DNA from: Pseudomonadota bacterium
GTDB taxonomy: Bacteria; Pseudomonadota; Alphaproteobacteria; Rhizobiales; Rhizobiaceae
Reading direction: 5' to 3'
Assembly (NCBI GenBank): GCA_023419535.1
Contig: JAEZXX010000008.1
Coordinates: 1-43,747 of the forward strand
DNA length: 43,747 bases
Shown here in pieces: positions 16,484 through 27,715 of the stretch (position 1 is the first letter of the stretch; every line of letters begins with the position of its first letter). The notes below the pieces were generated by a model. The model worked only from the letters and a program-made list of their open reading frames with translations. It made no database searches and was not told where the DNA came from. The translations under genes and the position numbers were made by a program.

Positions 16484-17620
16484 ATGTCGAACCTACGCCG
16501 CGCGCCCCAGTCCGAAGTTTCAGCGTCGGGACGCGCGGCGTATGTCGATACGATCCTGAAGGGCGACTGCGTCTCGAAGATGGAGGCGCTGCCCGCGGGT
16601 TCCGTCGACGCGATCTTCGCCGATCCGCCCTACAATCTGCAGCTCGGCGGCGACCTCCTTCGGCCCGACCATTCCAAGGTCGACGCCGTCGACGACGCCT
16701 GGGACCAGTTCGAGAGCTTCCAGGCCTACGACGCCTTCACCCGGGCCTGGCTGCTCGCCGCCCGGCGCGTCCTCAAGCCGAACGGTACCATCTGGGTGAT
16801 CGGCTCCTATCACAACATCTACCGGGTCGGCGCGATCATGCAGGACCTCGGCTTCTGGATGCTGAACGACATCGTCTGGCGCAAGGCCAACCCGATGCCG
16901 AACTTCCGCGGCCGCCGGTTCCAGAACGCCCACGAGACCATGCTCTGGGCCTCGCGTTCCAAGGATTCCAAGGCCTACACCTTCAACTACGAGAGCCTCA
17001 AGGCGGCGAACGACGACCTTCAGATGCGCTCGGACTGGATGTTCCCGATCTGCTCGGGCGCCGAGCGGCTGAAGGACGAGGACGGCCGCAAGGCGCATCC
17101 GACGCAGAAGCCCGAGGCGCTGCTCGCCCGCGTGATCCTGTCCTCGACCAAGCCCGGCGACCTCGTGCTGGATCCGTTCTTCGGATCGGGCACGACGGGC
17201 GCGGTCGCCAAACGCCTCGGCCGCCACTTCGTCGGCATAGAGCGCGAAGACGCCTACATCCAGGCGGCCACGCGCCGAATCATGGCCGTCGAGCCGCTCG
17301 ACGAGGCCTCGATCCGCCTCGCGGTTCCCAAGCGCGCCGAGCCGCGTGTGGCGTTCTCCTCGCTCGTCGAGGCGGGGCTCATCCAGCCCGGCACCGAACT
17401 TACCGACGCCAAGGGCCGCTATTCGGCGCGCGTGAAGGCGGACGGGACGCTCGTCCATGGGACGCAGAGCGCCTCGATCCACCGCATCGGCGCCATGGTC
17501 CAGGGGCAGGAGGCCTGCAACGGCTGGACCTTCTGGCACGTGCGCGACGGCGCGGCGCTGACGCCGATCGACCATCTGCGCTCGGAGATCCGCCGCCGCA
17601 TGGCCAGCGTCGAGGCCTGA
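16484..17620 (+). CDS. ccrM: Cell-cycle DNA adenine methyltransferase CcrM (GANTC)
   Basis: A 378-residue beta-class N6-adenine methyltransferase that methylates GANTC in alphaproteobacteria. The catalytic motif DPPYN is at 47-51, close to the N-terminus, and the SAM-binding motif DPFFGSGTTG lies in the C-terminal half. The last ~85 residues form the CcrM-specific C-terminal domain (ARVKADGTLVHG...SIHRIGAMVQG). An in-frame GTG nine bases upstream (16475) is possible, but the ATG has GGGTGAG at suitable distance. CcrM is usually made late in the cell cycle under CtrA. I see no good TTAA-N7-TTAA in the upstream gap, only a looser dyad TTAC/GTAA at 16422-16437. The product acts on the GANTC sites noted near rpoH and in the nuo leader. 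Confidence 0.97.
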   Translation: MSNLRRAPQSEVSASGRAAYVDTILKGDCVSKMEALPAGSVDAIFADPPYNLQLGGDLLRPDHSKVDAVDDAWDQFESFQAYDAFTRAWLLAARRVLKPNGTIWVIGSYHNIYRVGAIMQDLGFWMLNDIVWRKANPMPNFRGRRFQNAHETMLWASRSKDSKAYTFNYESLKAANDDLQMRSDWMFPICSGAERLKDEDGRKAHPTQKPEALLARVILSSTKPGDLVLDPFFGSGTTGAVAKRLGRHFVGIEREDAYIQAATRRIMAVEPLDEASIRLAVPKRAEPRVAFSSLVEAGLIQPGTELTDAKGRYSARVKADGTLVHGTQSASIHRIGAMVQGQEACNGWTFWHVRDGAALTPIDHLRSEIRRRMASVEA

Positions 17621-17623
17621 GGC

Positions 17624-18712
17624 TCAACGGGACCCGCGGGGCCGCGCCGTTTCGCCGCCGGCCCGCGCGATCGCCTTTCGCATCAGCGTCGGAAGCGCCT
17701 CGTCTTCGATCGATTCGAAGGGCGCCCACCACCCGTCCTTTCCTGCCGCATCCTCTGCGACGACGGCGTGCCAGACCTCCAGCGTGAGGTCGAAATGGGT
17801 GAAGCCGTGCGCGACCTCGCCCGTGAGACGCCAGTCGGCCGGAAAGGGCGCGGCATCCTCGCCGGTCGCCCCGTCGGCGCGCGCGCTCCAGGCGGTCGAG
17901 GGCGGCTCGGCCATCCCGCCGAGCATGCCCGAAGCCGGGCGCAACCGGAGCCAGATCGCGCCGTCGCCCTTGCGCTCGGCGACGAAGACGGCGCCGATCC
18001 GGGAGGGCTTCGCCTTCTTCGCCGCCTTCCGCGGGAACTCTGTCTGTCGTCCTTGACCGCGCGCGACGCAGGGCTCGGCGATCGGGCAGAGGATGCAGGC
18101 CGGGCTCTTCGGCGTGCAGACCGTGGCGCCGAGATCCATCAGCGCTTGCGCGAAGTCGCCCGGCCGCTCCTTCGGCGTCATCGCGTCCACATGGTCGCGG
18201 ATCAGGGGGCGCGAACCGGGCAGGGGCGCCTCGATCGCGTGCAGCCGGGTGGTGACGCGCTCGATGTTGCCGTCGACGACGGCGATCCGCTCGCCAAAGG
18301 CGATCGCGGCGATCGCGGCGCAGGTGTAGTCGCCGATCCCGGGCAGGGTCTTCAGCCCGGCGGCCGTCGCCGGAAACCGCCCGCCATGGTCGGCGACGAC
18401 GGCTCTGGCGCAGGCGAGGAGGTTGCGGGCGCGGGCATAGTAGCCGAGCCCTGCCCAGGCGCCCATGACTTGCGAATCCTCCGCCGCGGCCAGCGCCTCG
18501 ACCGTCGGCCAGCGCTCGGTGAAGCGGCGGAAATAGGCGCGAACCGCCGCCACCGTCGTCTGCTGGAGCATGATCTCCGACAGCCAGACGCGATAGGGGT
18601 CGGGCCGCACGCCCGCCGCGATGTCGGCCGGCGGGGTCCGCCAGGGCAGGCTCCGCGCGTGGCGATCGTACCAGGCGAGGAGGGGGGCGGCGACGGCTCC
18701 CGCTCCCGTCAC
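17624..18712 (-). CDS. mutY: A/G-specific adenine glycosylase MutY
   Basis: A 362-residue base-excision repair enzyme that removes adenine mispaired with 8-oxoguanine. The helix-hairpin-helix is LKTLPGIGDYTCAAI and the catalytic Asp lies in VVDGNIERV. The four cluster cysteines are spaced C-x6-C-x2-C-x5-C (CTPKSPACILCPIAEPC). The C-terminal NUDIX-like domain for 8-oxoG recognition includes GEVAHGFTHFDL. The start is a GTG whose bases overlap the stop of the upstream ligase gene by 4 bp (GTGA), so mutY is translationally coupled to it. The gene converges on ccrM, 3 bp away. Confidence 0.95.
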   Translation of the reverse strand: MTGAGAVAAPLLAWYDRHARSLPWRTPPADIAAGVRPDPYRVWLSEIMLQQTTVAAVRAYFRRFTERWPTVEALAAAEDSQVMGAWAGLGYYARARNLLACARAVVADHGGRFPATAAGLKTLPGIGDYTCAAIAAIAFGERIAVVDGNIERVTTRLHAIEAPLPGSRPLIRDHVDAMTPKERPGDFAQALMDLGATVCTPKSPACILCPIAEPCVARGQGRQTEFPRKAAKKAKPSRIGAVFVAERKGDGAIWLRLRPASGMLGGMAEPPSTAWSARADGATGEDAAPFPADWRLTGEVAHGFTHFDLTLEVWHAVVAEDAAGKDGWWAPFESIEDEALPTLMRKAIARAGGETARPRGSR

Positions 18713-20037
18713 CGCGATCCTCCGGCGGTCGTCGGCGCGAGGCGCGCGTCCTGGCGCAGGAAGTAGCAGAAGAAGCCGAAGCCGCCGGAAACCAGCATGA
18801 AGGACTCGCCGATGGCGAGACGGATGTTGGAATTGGTGACGAGCGTCAGTGCGAAGAAAACGATGGCGCCGAGCGCGAGCACGAAGGTGGCGTTGCCGAT
18901 CAACCCCTCGCGGCGCGCCGCCGCCGCCTGCCAGAGCGTCCAGCCGCTGGCGAAGGCGTAGAAGGCGAGGCCGAGCAGCCCGTAGCGCACCGCGATCTCC
19001 AGATAGCCGTTGTGTATCAGATTGCCGTGTTCGTGCGAATAGGGTCCGGCGGCCCAGAGGTCGATCCATTCGCTCCCCGAGCCGACGAGGATCGATTGCC
19101 GCCAGACCTCCAGCGCGTTGACCCACAGCGCCAGCCTCTCGTTGAAGGAGAAGGGCACGAAGCCTGCGGCGATCGCGTCCTCGAGGGCCGCGGTCAGATC
19201 CGCCTCGCTCGCCACCAGCGAGCCGATCGCGAGCGCCGCCTCCGCGTTCGGCAGGAGTTCGCGCGCGATCTGGTCGGCGAAGAGCACCACGAGGAGGACG
19301 CAGGCGGTTGCCGCCGCGGCGACAGGCACGAGCTTGTGCCGCGCGGTGGTGACGGCGAGGAAGGCGAGGAGCATCACGGGCAGGCTGACGCCCAGCGCCA
19401 GCCAGACGCCCTTCGATCGGGCGCCGAGGATGCCGAGAAGCGCCAAAACGATCGTCAGGCCAGCCAGGAGCGCGACGGCGATCCGCAGCCCGGCGGGCTC
19501 TCTGCGTGCCTCGAAGGCGTAGAGAAGCAGCGCCGACATGGCGAGAACGATCAGACCGCCGCCGATCGATGCGTGGATGGTGTTCGAATGGAACAGGACG
19601 TCGGCGCGCTGCCCGGCCAGGATCGCGTGGAGATCGAGGCTCGCTGCGAGGGTCACGAGGCTGACGAGCAGGAACACGCCTGTCAGCGCGCGCAGGTTCG
19701 CACGGTGGAGATAGAAGGCGTAGCCGAGCGTCGGCAGTACGAGCGCGAGAAGATAGACGCCTTCGGAAGAGCCGCGGAACGGGTCGCCGTGGTCGAAGAG
19801 GCCGAAGGCCAGCCGCAGAGCCACATGGGCTCCCCAGAGCGCGCAGAGAATCCCCATCGGGCCGATCGCGGGCCGGTTCTGGCGCAGATAATAGGCGACG
19901 ATTCCTTCCAGGAGCAGGAAGGGAAGGCAGTAGCGGTAGAGGTCGGTCTCCACGAAGACGGCGGAGACGAGCCCGCATAGAAGAACCACGTTCGGCCAGT
20001 GTACGAACCGCACGATCGCGGTGAAGAAGGCTCTCAT
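18709..20037 (-). CDS. O-antigen ligase/polymerase-like membrane protein (Wzy_C)
   Basis: A 442-residue integral membrane protein with about 10-12 hydrophobic helices. A large periplasmic loop near residues 280-345 holds the Wzy_C-type motif SHEHGNLIHNGYLEIAVRYG. This pattern is shared by O-antigen ligases (WaaL), O-antigen polymerases (Wzy) and related glycan ligases, so the exact reaction is not determined. It probably joins or polymerises a surface polysaccharide at the outer face of the inner membrane. Its ATG overlaps the stop of the glycosyltransferase upstream (ATGA, 20034-20037), and its stop overlaps the mutY start. Confidence 0.88.
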   Translation of the reverse strand: MRAFFTAIVRFVHWPNVVLLCGLVSAVFVETDLYRYCLPFLLLEGIVAYYLRQNRPAIGPMGILCALWGAHVALRLAFGLFDHGDPFRGSSEGVYLLALVLPTLGYAFYLHRANLRALTGVFLLVSLVTLAASLDLHAILAGQRADVLFHSNTIHASIGGGLIVLAMSALLLYAFEARREPAGLRIAVALLAGLTIVLALLGILGARSKGVWLALGVSLPVMLLAFLAVTTARHKLVPVAAAATACVLLVVLFADQIARELLPNAEAALAIGSLVASEADLTAALEDAIAAGFVPFSFNERLALWVNALEVWRQSILVGSGSEWIDLWAAGPYSHEHGNLIHNGYLEIAVRYGLLGLAFYAFASGWTLWQAAAARREGLIGNATFVLALGAIVFFALTLVTNSNIRLAIGESFMLVSGGFGFFCYFLRQDARLAPTTAGGSR

Positions 20038-20771
20038 CGCAAAGCGTACCGGGCACGGCGCGCATAGTCGGCGGCGCGGAAGAGACCCGTCGGCAGCCGC
20101 AGAGCCAGCGGCGGCTTGGAGCGGGCGTAGTCGTCGCCGTGCCCGCCGGGCACGATGGTCGACGCCAGCTCCTGCGAGCGCAGCTGCACCCCGGACGAGC
20201 GCAGCGTGAAGATCGAGGCCTGCATCGCCCAGCCGCGCTCGAAGGCCACGTCGTAGGGCAGACGCATGACGGCGAGCGCCTCGCGCAGCCGCCGGGCGCC
20301 CGCTCGCGTGACCGCGTAGCAGGCGGCGGATGCCTGCGGGCCGTGGATGCAGCGCCCGAACTCGGTCTCGCCCAGCCCGCCGTGGCGCACGAAGCCCTTC
20401 ACCCGGTGGTTGGCGAGCTTCAGCATGTCGAGGCCCGGACGTTCGGCGAGCACGGCACGCACCTTCTCCACAGCGGCAGCGTCGAGCACCGCGTCGTCTT
20501 CGGCGACGATCGCCACCTCGTCGCCCGAGGCAAGGACGGCGTCCAACGCCCTGAGATGGCTTCGATAGCACCCGTATTCGCCCGGCAGGATGGTGCGGCC
20601 GTGAAGACGGCGGAAGGCGCGGTGGTCCACGTCGACCCACTCTTCAAGCGCAGCCGCCTTGCCGTCGACCGCCGTCACGCGCTCGACCGTCAGGACATGG
20701 CGGGCCGCGTCGCGCTCGATCCACGCCCAGCGGTCGGGCGAGCGGTCGAGATTGATCACGTAGAACCGCAA
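20034..20771 (-). CDS. Glycosyltransferase family 25 protein
   Basis: A 245-residue glycosyltransferase of the GT25 (LPS biosynthesis, LpsA/Lex2B) type. It begins with the family motif FYVINLDRSPDRW, has EYGCYRSHLRAL, and carries the acidic motif AEDDAVL that binds metal-nucleotide sugar. The frame is open to 20912, but those residues are arginine/proline-rich and lack a ribosome binding site. A TTG at 20771 has GGAGA eight bases upstream and starts just before the conserved motif, so I prefer it. It adds a sugar, often galactose in this family, to LPS or another surface glycan. First gene of the coupled unit GT25-ligase-mutY. Confidence 0.85.
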   Translation of the reverse strand: MRFYVINLDRSPDRWAWIERDAARHVLTVERVTAVDGKAAALEEWVDVDHRAFRRLHGRTILPGEYGCYRSHLRALDAVLASGDEVAIVAEDDAVLDAAAVEKVRAVLAERPGLDMLKLANHRVKGFVRHGGLGETEFGRCIHGPQASAACYAVTRAGARRLREALAVMRLPYDVAFERGWAMQASIFTLRSSGVQLRSQELASTIVPGGHGDDYARSKPPLALRLPTGLFRAADYARRARYALR

Positions 20772-20966
20772 CGCCGGTCTCCAACTGCTTGAGATCGCGG
20801 ACGTTCGTCCGCGTTCGAGGCCGCGTTCGGCCCTCGGATCCTCGTGCGGCGGGCGGCCGCGGGGCCTCGGGGCCAAGCGGCGCTTGATACGGGTCCCGAC
20901 CTCGTTCATCAAGGGCGGGCCCCGACGCTCGCGAGATCGTCAGGGCTTCATGTCGGAATTCGGACC

Positions 20967-21491
20967 GTGCCCGTGACGACGAACGACCCCCGATGGCGCC
21001 GGCCGGCCGCCCGACCGCTCGCCGACCTCGTTTCCGGCCTGGTCGATCCGATCCTCGCCCGGAAGGCCGGCATGTCGAGTGCGCTGGTCTCCTCCTGGCC
21101 GGAGATCGCGGGAGCGCGCCTGGCCGAAGGGACACGGCCCGAGAAGCTGATCTGGGCGGCCCGCCGCAGCGACCTCGACCCCTTCGAGCCGGCGACGCTG
21201 GTCGTGGCCTGCGAAGGTGCGTTCGCGCTGCGGCTGCAGCACGAGGCGGGCGAACTCCTCCAGCGGATCGACGTCTTCTTCGGCTACCACGCGGTCGGGC
21301 GGCTGAAGATCGTCCAGCGTGCCGCGCCGGCCACCGCGCCGTCGCGCAAGCCGGCGCTGGCCGAGCTGGGGCCGCTGGACCGCAAGGCCATCGGCGACGC
21401 GACCGCCCGGATCGAAAGCCCGCGGCTCAGGGCTGCGCTGGAACGGTTCGGCGAAGGCGTCCTGGCGCGCAACCGCGCCGCGCGCGATTGA
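20967..21491 (+). CDS. DUF721 protein (DciA-like)
   Basis: A protein of about 174 residues with a DUF721 domain: ARPLADLVSGLVDPILARK, then the family core VSSWPEIAGARLAEGTRPEKLIW and VACEGAFALRLQHEAGELL. Members related to DciA load or stimulate the replicative helicase, so a replication role is plausible. The N-terminal start is uncertain: GTG codons at 20967 and 20973 are the best candidates, and no strong Shine-Dalgarno is visible. It lies upstream of the DsbA-like gene in the order usual for rhizobial genomes. Confidence 0.82.
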   Translation: MPVTTNDPRWRRPAARPLADLVSGLVDPILARKAGMSSALVSSWPEIAGARLAEGTRPEKLIWAARRSDLDPFEPATLVVACEGAFALRLQHEAGELLQRIDVFFGYHAVGRLKIVQRAAPATAPSRKPALAELGPLDRKAIGDATARIESPRLRAALERFGEGVLARNRAARD

Positions 21492-21513
21492 ACGCAGCGT
21501 TCAGGCGGGGTTC
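21489..21513 (+). promoter_or_regulatory. Palindrome overlapping a LexA-like GTTC-N7-GTTC site upstream of the DsbA-like gene
   Basis: TGAACGC-A-GCGTTCA (21489-21503) is a perfect 7-1-7 palindrome that includes the stop codon of the DUF721 gene. GTTC at 21499-21502 and again at 21510-21513 are spaced by seven bases, the form of the alphaproteobacterial LexA box. About one such match is expected by chance in a window this size, so the call is weak. Confidence 0.25.
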
Positions 21514-21636
21514 ACTGACCAGCGGGCCAAATCGGCGTCGACGGCCTTGGAATGCCCGATTTGCGCGCCTAAAGCAGAAGGCGACGGCGCAAGGGATCCG
21601 GTTGGTCGCCTGTCGAGCCTTGAACGGGGACGTGAG

Positions 21637-22428
21637 ATGAGAATCGTGAAGTCGGAAGCTGCGAAGTCCGAGGCCCTGATGCGCCACGCCCGCCGCGCGT
21701 CCGTGATGGTCGCGAGCGCCGCGATCCTCGGTCTGGCCCTGAGCGGGGAGGACGGATCCGTGCGGCTCGTCGGGCTGGCGCAGGCTCAGGAAGCGGCTGC
21801 ACCCGCCACGGGCGAAGCGGCCGCGCCCGCCGCCGAGCGGCGCACCGACCCCGCGGCGGCGACCCCTCCGCAGTCCCAGGGCAGCGTCGACGTCGACGAG
21901 CTGATGGCCGAAGGGGCGCTGCCCGACATCGTGATCGGCGATCCGAACGCGCCGGTGACGATCATCGAATACGCCTCGCTCACCTGCCCGCACTGCGCGA
22001 CGTTCCACAACACCGCCCTGCCGGACATCAAGGCCGACTACGTCGACACCGGCATCGCCAAGGTGATCCTGCGCGAGTTTCCTTTCGATCCGGCCGCGCT
22101 CGCCGGCTTCATGCTGGCGCGCTGCGTGCCGGAAGAGCGGCGCGAGCCGATGATCTCCGTCCTGTTCCAGCAGCAGCAGAGCTGGGCCCGCGCCGAGAAC
22201 GTCTCCGCCGCGCTCCTGTCGATCGCCCGCATGTCGGGCATGAGCCAGGAGGAGTTCGTCGCATGTCTGGAGAACACCGAGCTCCAGGGCCAGGTTGCCG
22301 AGGTCCGCGAGCGCGGCGAGAGCGAATTCGGCGTCCAGGCCACTCCGACCTTCTTCGTCAACGGCGACCGCTATTCGGGCGCGATGACGGCCGACCAGAT
22401 GGCTGCGGTCATCGAGAGCCATCGCTGA
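21637..22428 (+). CDS. DsbA-family thiol:disulfide oxidoreductase, exported
   Basis: A 263-residue periplasmic thioredoxin-fold protein. Its extended N-terminus (about 1-20) precedes a signal-like hydrophobic stretch (about 21-36). An alanine/proline-rich linker (about 50-80) leads to the catalytic domain. The active site is CPHC at 117-120 in SLTCPHC, with the cis-proline in QATPTFFVNG near the C-terminus. It resembles the DsbA/BdbD-like group with a DSBA_2/thioredoxin_4 domain. It may form or isomerise disulfides in exported proteins. Two further cysteines (LARC, VACLE) are unusual and could pair. It follows the DUF721 gene by 145 bp. Confidence 0.9.
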   Translation: MRIVKSEAAKSEALMRHARRASVMVASAAILGLALSGEDGSVRLVGLAQAQEAAAPATGEAAAPAAERRTDPAAATPPQSQGSVDVDELMAEGALPDIVIGDPNAPVTIIEYASLTCPHCATFHNTALPDIKADYVDTGIAKVILREFPFDPAALAGFMLARCVPEERREPMISVLFQQQQSWARAENVSAALLSIARMSGMSQEEFVACLENTELQGQVAEVRERGESEFGVQATPTFFVNGDRYSGAMTADQMAAVIESHR

Positions 22429-22519
22429 CCCCCGGGGCGCATTGGCGGATCGCCGCAGTGCGTTAGAATGGCGGTGAGGCGGGCACCGTTGCCCCGCGAA
22501 GGGGGCGTCCGGCGGATCG

Positions 22520-25198
<2,679 letters not shown>

Positions 25199-25264
25199 CG
25201 GAGCGGACGCGACGATGTACGCTCGGACATCGACGAGGGATTGCGGGCGAGGCGGGCGACGAGC

Positions 25265-26131
25265 TTGAGCGGACACTACATCCGAAAGCGGACGCGGCTC
25301 GGCACCTATGGCTGGGCACTGGCGAGCTTCGCCGCCATGCTGCTTCTCGCGGCGCTCGCCTTCCTGCGTCTGCAGATCCTGGACCTGCAGGGCTTCTCCG
25401 TGTCGATCGCCGCGATCGCCGCGCTCGTCCTCCTGGCGCTCCTGATGGCGCTCTCGGGTATCGCGAAGGCCTGGACGCGCGGCGACCGGGGCGGGGGACG
25501 AGCCGTCGCTGCGCTGTTCCTCTCCAGTCTTGTGGCGGTGCCCTTCGCGCTGGGCATCGCGCTCGCGCTCGAATATCCGACCTCCTCGATGGCGCAGACC
25601 GACGGTATCGACCCGGCATCGGCTGCCGAGGTGCAGGTCGCGTCGGCCGAGCCCGGTTCGACGAGCATCGTCCTCGGCCGCGACTTCCGCGCCACAGCCG
25701 CCGACGTCTACAGCGCCGCCCGCGCGACTTTGGAGGCGAGCGGCTGGGACGTCGTCGAGGTGCAGGCGAGTCGCGTGCCGCAGCCTGCCGAAGGCGATCT
25801 CGGCGTGTCGGGCACGGTGATCGTTCCGATACCGCGGTTTCGCGACGCCTTGGGAGACGATAAGGCGCAGGGAATCGATCCCTTCGCGGCCAGCGATTCG
25901 GACGAGTATCTGATCACCGCCGTCGCCTATGCGCCCATCCTCGGCTTCGCCAGCGACGTGACGGTGCGCATCGCGGAGGTCGAGGGCACGAGCTATGTCG
26001 ACATGCGCTCGGTTTCGCGGGACCTGCCGCGCGACCTCGGGCAGAACCGTCGCTTCATCGAGGGGTTCCTCGCCCGGCTGGACGCCGCGGTGACGCTCCT
26101 CCAGAGCGGCCCGGAGGCGGCCGAGAGCTGA
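25265..26131 (+). CDS. DUF1499 membrane protein
   Basis: A protein of about 288 residues with three hydrophobic segments in the first ~110 residues (around 17-38, 45-70 and 85-105) and a C-terminal soluble DUF1499 domain. The domain includes DFRATAADVYSAARATLEASGW and VDMRSVSRDLPRDLGQNRRFIEGFLARL. Function of the family is unknown. No ATG is well placed: TTG codons at 25241 and 25265 are both possible. I chose 25265, which begins closest to the first membrane segment; neither has an ideal ribosome binding site. The stop is 4 bp from the convergent MBL-fold gene. Confidence 0.78.
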   Translation: MSGHYIRKRTRLGTYGWALASFAAMLLLAALAFLRLQILDLQGFSVSIAAIAALVLLALLMALSGIAKAWTRGDRGGGRAVAALFLSSLVAVPFALGIALALEYPTSSMAQTDGIDPASAAEVQVASAEPGSTSIVLGRDFRATAADVYSAARATLEASGWDVVEVQASRVPQPAEGDLGVSGTVIVPIPRFRDALGDDKAQGIDPFAASDSDEYLITAVAYAPILGFASDVTVRIAEVEGTSYVDMRSVSRDLPRDLGQNRRFIEGFLARLDAAVTLLQSGPEAAES

Positions 26132-26135
26132 CGCG

Positions 26136-27041
26136 TCAGATCCGCTTGAAGCGCGCACCGACGGTCGGCGGACCGTCGCTCGAAACCTGTCCCTCCTCGA
26201 CGAGGGCCTCCAGATGGGCCAGCACGGAGAGGCCAGCGGCGCCGTGAAGGCGGGGATCGGTCTTGCGATAGATGGAGGCCACGATCTGCGGCACGGTCTC
26301 GTCTCCGGCCGACACGCGCTCCAGGATCGCCGCCTCTCGCATCAGCCGGTGCGCCTTGAGACCGCGCAGAAGCGGCTGGGGCGACGTGATCGGTCCGCCA
26401 TGCCCCGACAGATACAAGGTCTCCGGCCGGCCCATCAGCCGGTCCAGCGAGCGCAGATAGTCCCGCATCGACCCGTCCGGCGGGGCGACGATCGTCGTCG
26501 ACCATCCCATGACGTGGTCGCCCGCGAAGAGGACGCGCTGCGCGGGGAGCGCGTAGGCCATGTGGTTGGCGGCGTGTCCCGGCGTCGCGACGGCCTCGAA
26601 GGTGCCGGCGCCGAAGACCAGCGTCTCGCCGTCCGCGACGGTCCGGTCCGGGCGAAAATCCATGTCGCCGGCGCCCTCGAGCCCGTTTCTCTCACCCTCG
26701 TGGAGCGGTCGCGCGGCGCGGTGGGGCCCTTCGGCGAGAACGGGCGCGCCGACCGCCGCCTTCAGCTTGGCGGTGAGGCCCGTGTGGTCGAGATGGGTGT
26801 GGGTGACGAGGATGGCCTCGACGGTCCGGCCGCCGATCGCCTCGACGAGCGTCTCTAGATGGCGGTCGTCGTCCGGACCCGGGTCGATCACCACCAGCCG
26901 GTCCGTGCCGACGATGTAGCTGTTCGTACCGTAGAAGGTGAACGGTCCGGAATTGTCGGCGGTGATGCGCACGATCCGGGGCGCCACCTCGACAGCCTCG
27001 CCGGGACGCGCGTCGAAGCTGGTGTCGAGTTCGATGCTCAT
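26136..27041 (-). CDS. Metallo-beta-lactamase-fold hydrolase (LACTB2-like)
   Basis: A 301-residue hydrolase with the MBL-fold zinc motif THTHLDH (H81-H86), further ligands in TPGHAANHM and FAGDHVMGW, and the histidine of LSGHGGP. A C-terminal winged-helix-like extension (about 225-300, GLKAHRLMREAAIL...LSVLAHLEALVEEGQV) is the LACTB2/ribonuclease-Z-related form. Animal LACTB2 is an endoribonuclease; bacterial members are largely uncharacterised, so an RNase or thioester-hydrolase role is only a possibility. Divergent from nuoA across a 308-bp region. Confidence 0.9.
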   Translation of the reverse strand: MSIELDTSFDARPGEAVEVAPRIVRITADNSGPFTFYGTNSYIVGTDRLVVIDPGPDDDRHLETLVEAIGGRTVEAILVTHTHLDHTGLTAKLKAAVGAPVLAEGPHRAARPLHEGERNGLEGAGDMDFRPDRTVADGETLVFGAGTFEAVATPGHAANHMAYALPAQRVLFAGDHVMGWSTTIVAPPDGSMRDYLRSLDRLMGRPETLYLSGHGGPITSPQPLLRGLKAHRLMREAAILERVSAGDETVPQIVASIYRKTDPRLHGAAGLSVLAHLEALVEEGQVSSDGPPTVGARFKRI

Positions 27042-27162
27042 GGCGTTGGTTCGACCCCGCGCGAGGCCGGTCTGTCAAGGCTCTCGCCGCGCCCCGGGGG
27101 CGGGGGAGGGCCGCGCCGCCATGCCGGTGGCGACGCGGGCCCGAAACCGGGCTCGCGCTCGC

Positions 27163-27189
27163 TTGCGTCCACTTTGGGAAGAGTCTAAT
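27163..27189 (+). promoter_or_regulatory. Weak candidate promoter of the nuo operon
   Basis: TTGCGT (27163-27168) and TCTAAT (27184-27189) are separated by 15 bases, shorter than ideal. They lie upstream of the two dyads in the 27042-27349 gap. The gap otherwise holds no gene on either strand that I can support. Confidence 0.3.
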
Positions 27190-27203
27190 CCTCGCCACGG
27201 AAG

Positions 27204-27225
27204 AACCGGGCCGGCGCGCCCGGTT
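27204..27225 (+). promoter_or_regulatory. GC-rich hairpin in the nuo leader
   Basis: AACCGGGC (27204-27211) pairs perfectly with GCCCGGTT (27218-27225) around a 6-nt loop. No T-run follows, so it is not a simple terminator. It would form near the 5' end of a nuo transcript started at the candidate promoter. Confidence 0.45.
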
Positions 27226-27257
27226 GCCGCATTGATCAGCGGGCGGAAGCACTTACC

Positions 27258-27272
27258 TTCCGTTCAACGGAA
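27258..27272. promoter_or_regulatory. 15-bp palindrome upstream of nuoA
   Basis: TTCCGTT-C-AACGGAA is a perfect 7-1-7 palindrome 77 bp before the nuoA start. A GANTC methylation site (GAATC 27270-27274) overlaps its right arm, and another (GAGTC 27181-27185) lies upstream. It has the size and symmetry of a dimeric repressor or activator site; the protein is unknown. Confidence 0.45.
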
Positions 27273-27349
27273 TCGAAGAGCACGAGAGGCGGCGCTGCCC
27301 GGACACGGGAGGGCGCTTCGCGGCGCTTGCGGGATCGGAACGACCTTAA

Positions 27350-27715
27350 GTGAACGAGCTTCTCGCCTCCTATCTGCCCATCGTCATCTTCGTCGGTGTC
27401 GCCTTGTTCATCGGCATCGCGCTGCTCGTCTCGCCGTTCCTGCTCGCCTTCAAGGCGCCGGACGACGAGAAGCTCTCGGCTTACGAATGCGGCTTCAACG
27501 CCTTCGACGACAGCCGCATGAAGTTCGATGTCCGGTTCTATCTGGTCGCGATCCTCTTCATCATCTTCGACCTCGAGGTCGCGTTCCTCTTCCCCTGGGC
27601 GGCCGCCTTCGGCCCGCTCGGCTGGGCCGGCACGCTCTCGATGACCGTGTTTCTCGCCGTCCTGACGGTCGGCTTCATCTACGAATGGAAGAAGGGAGCG
27701 CTCGAATGGGATTGA
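27350..27715 (+). CDS. nuoA: NADH-quinone oxidoreductase subunit A
   Basis: A 121-residue membrane subunit of complex I with three transmembrane helices and the conserved loop YECGFNAFDDSRMKFDVRFYLVAI, which lies at the quinone-site interface. GTG start, consistent with the conserved N-terminus NELLASYLP. It is the first gene of the nuo operon, and its end overlaps nuoB by 10 bp. Confidence 0.98.
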   Translation: MNELLASYLPIVIFVGVALFIGIALLVSPFLLAFKAPDDEKLSAYECGFNAFDDSRMKFDVRFYLVAILFIIFDLEVAFLFPWAAAFGPLGWAGTLSMTVFLAVLTVGFIYEWKKGALEWD

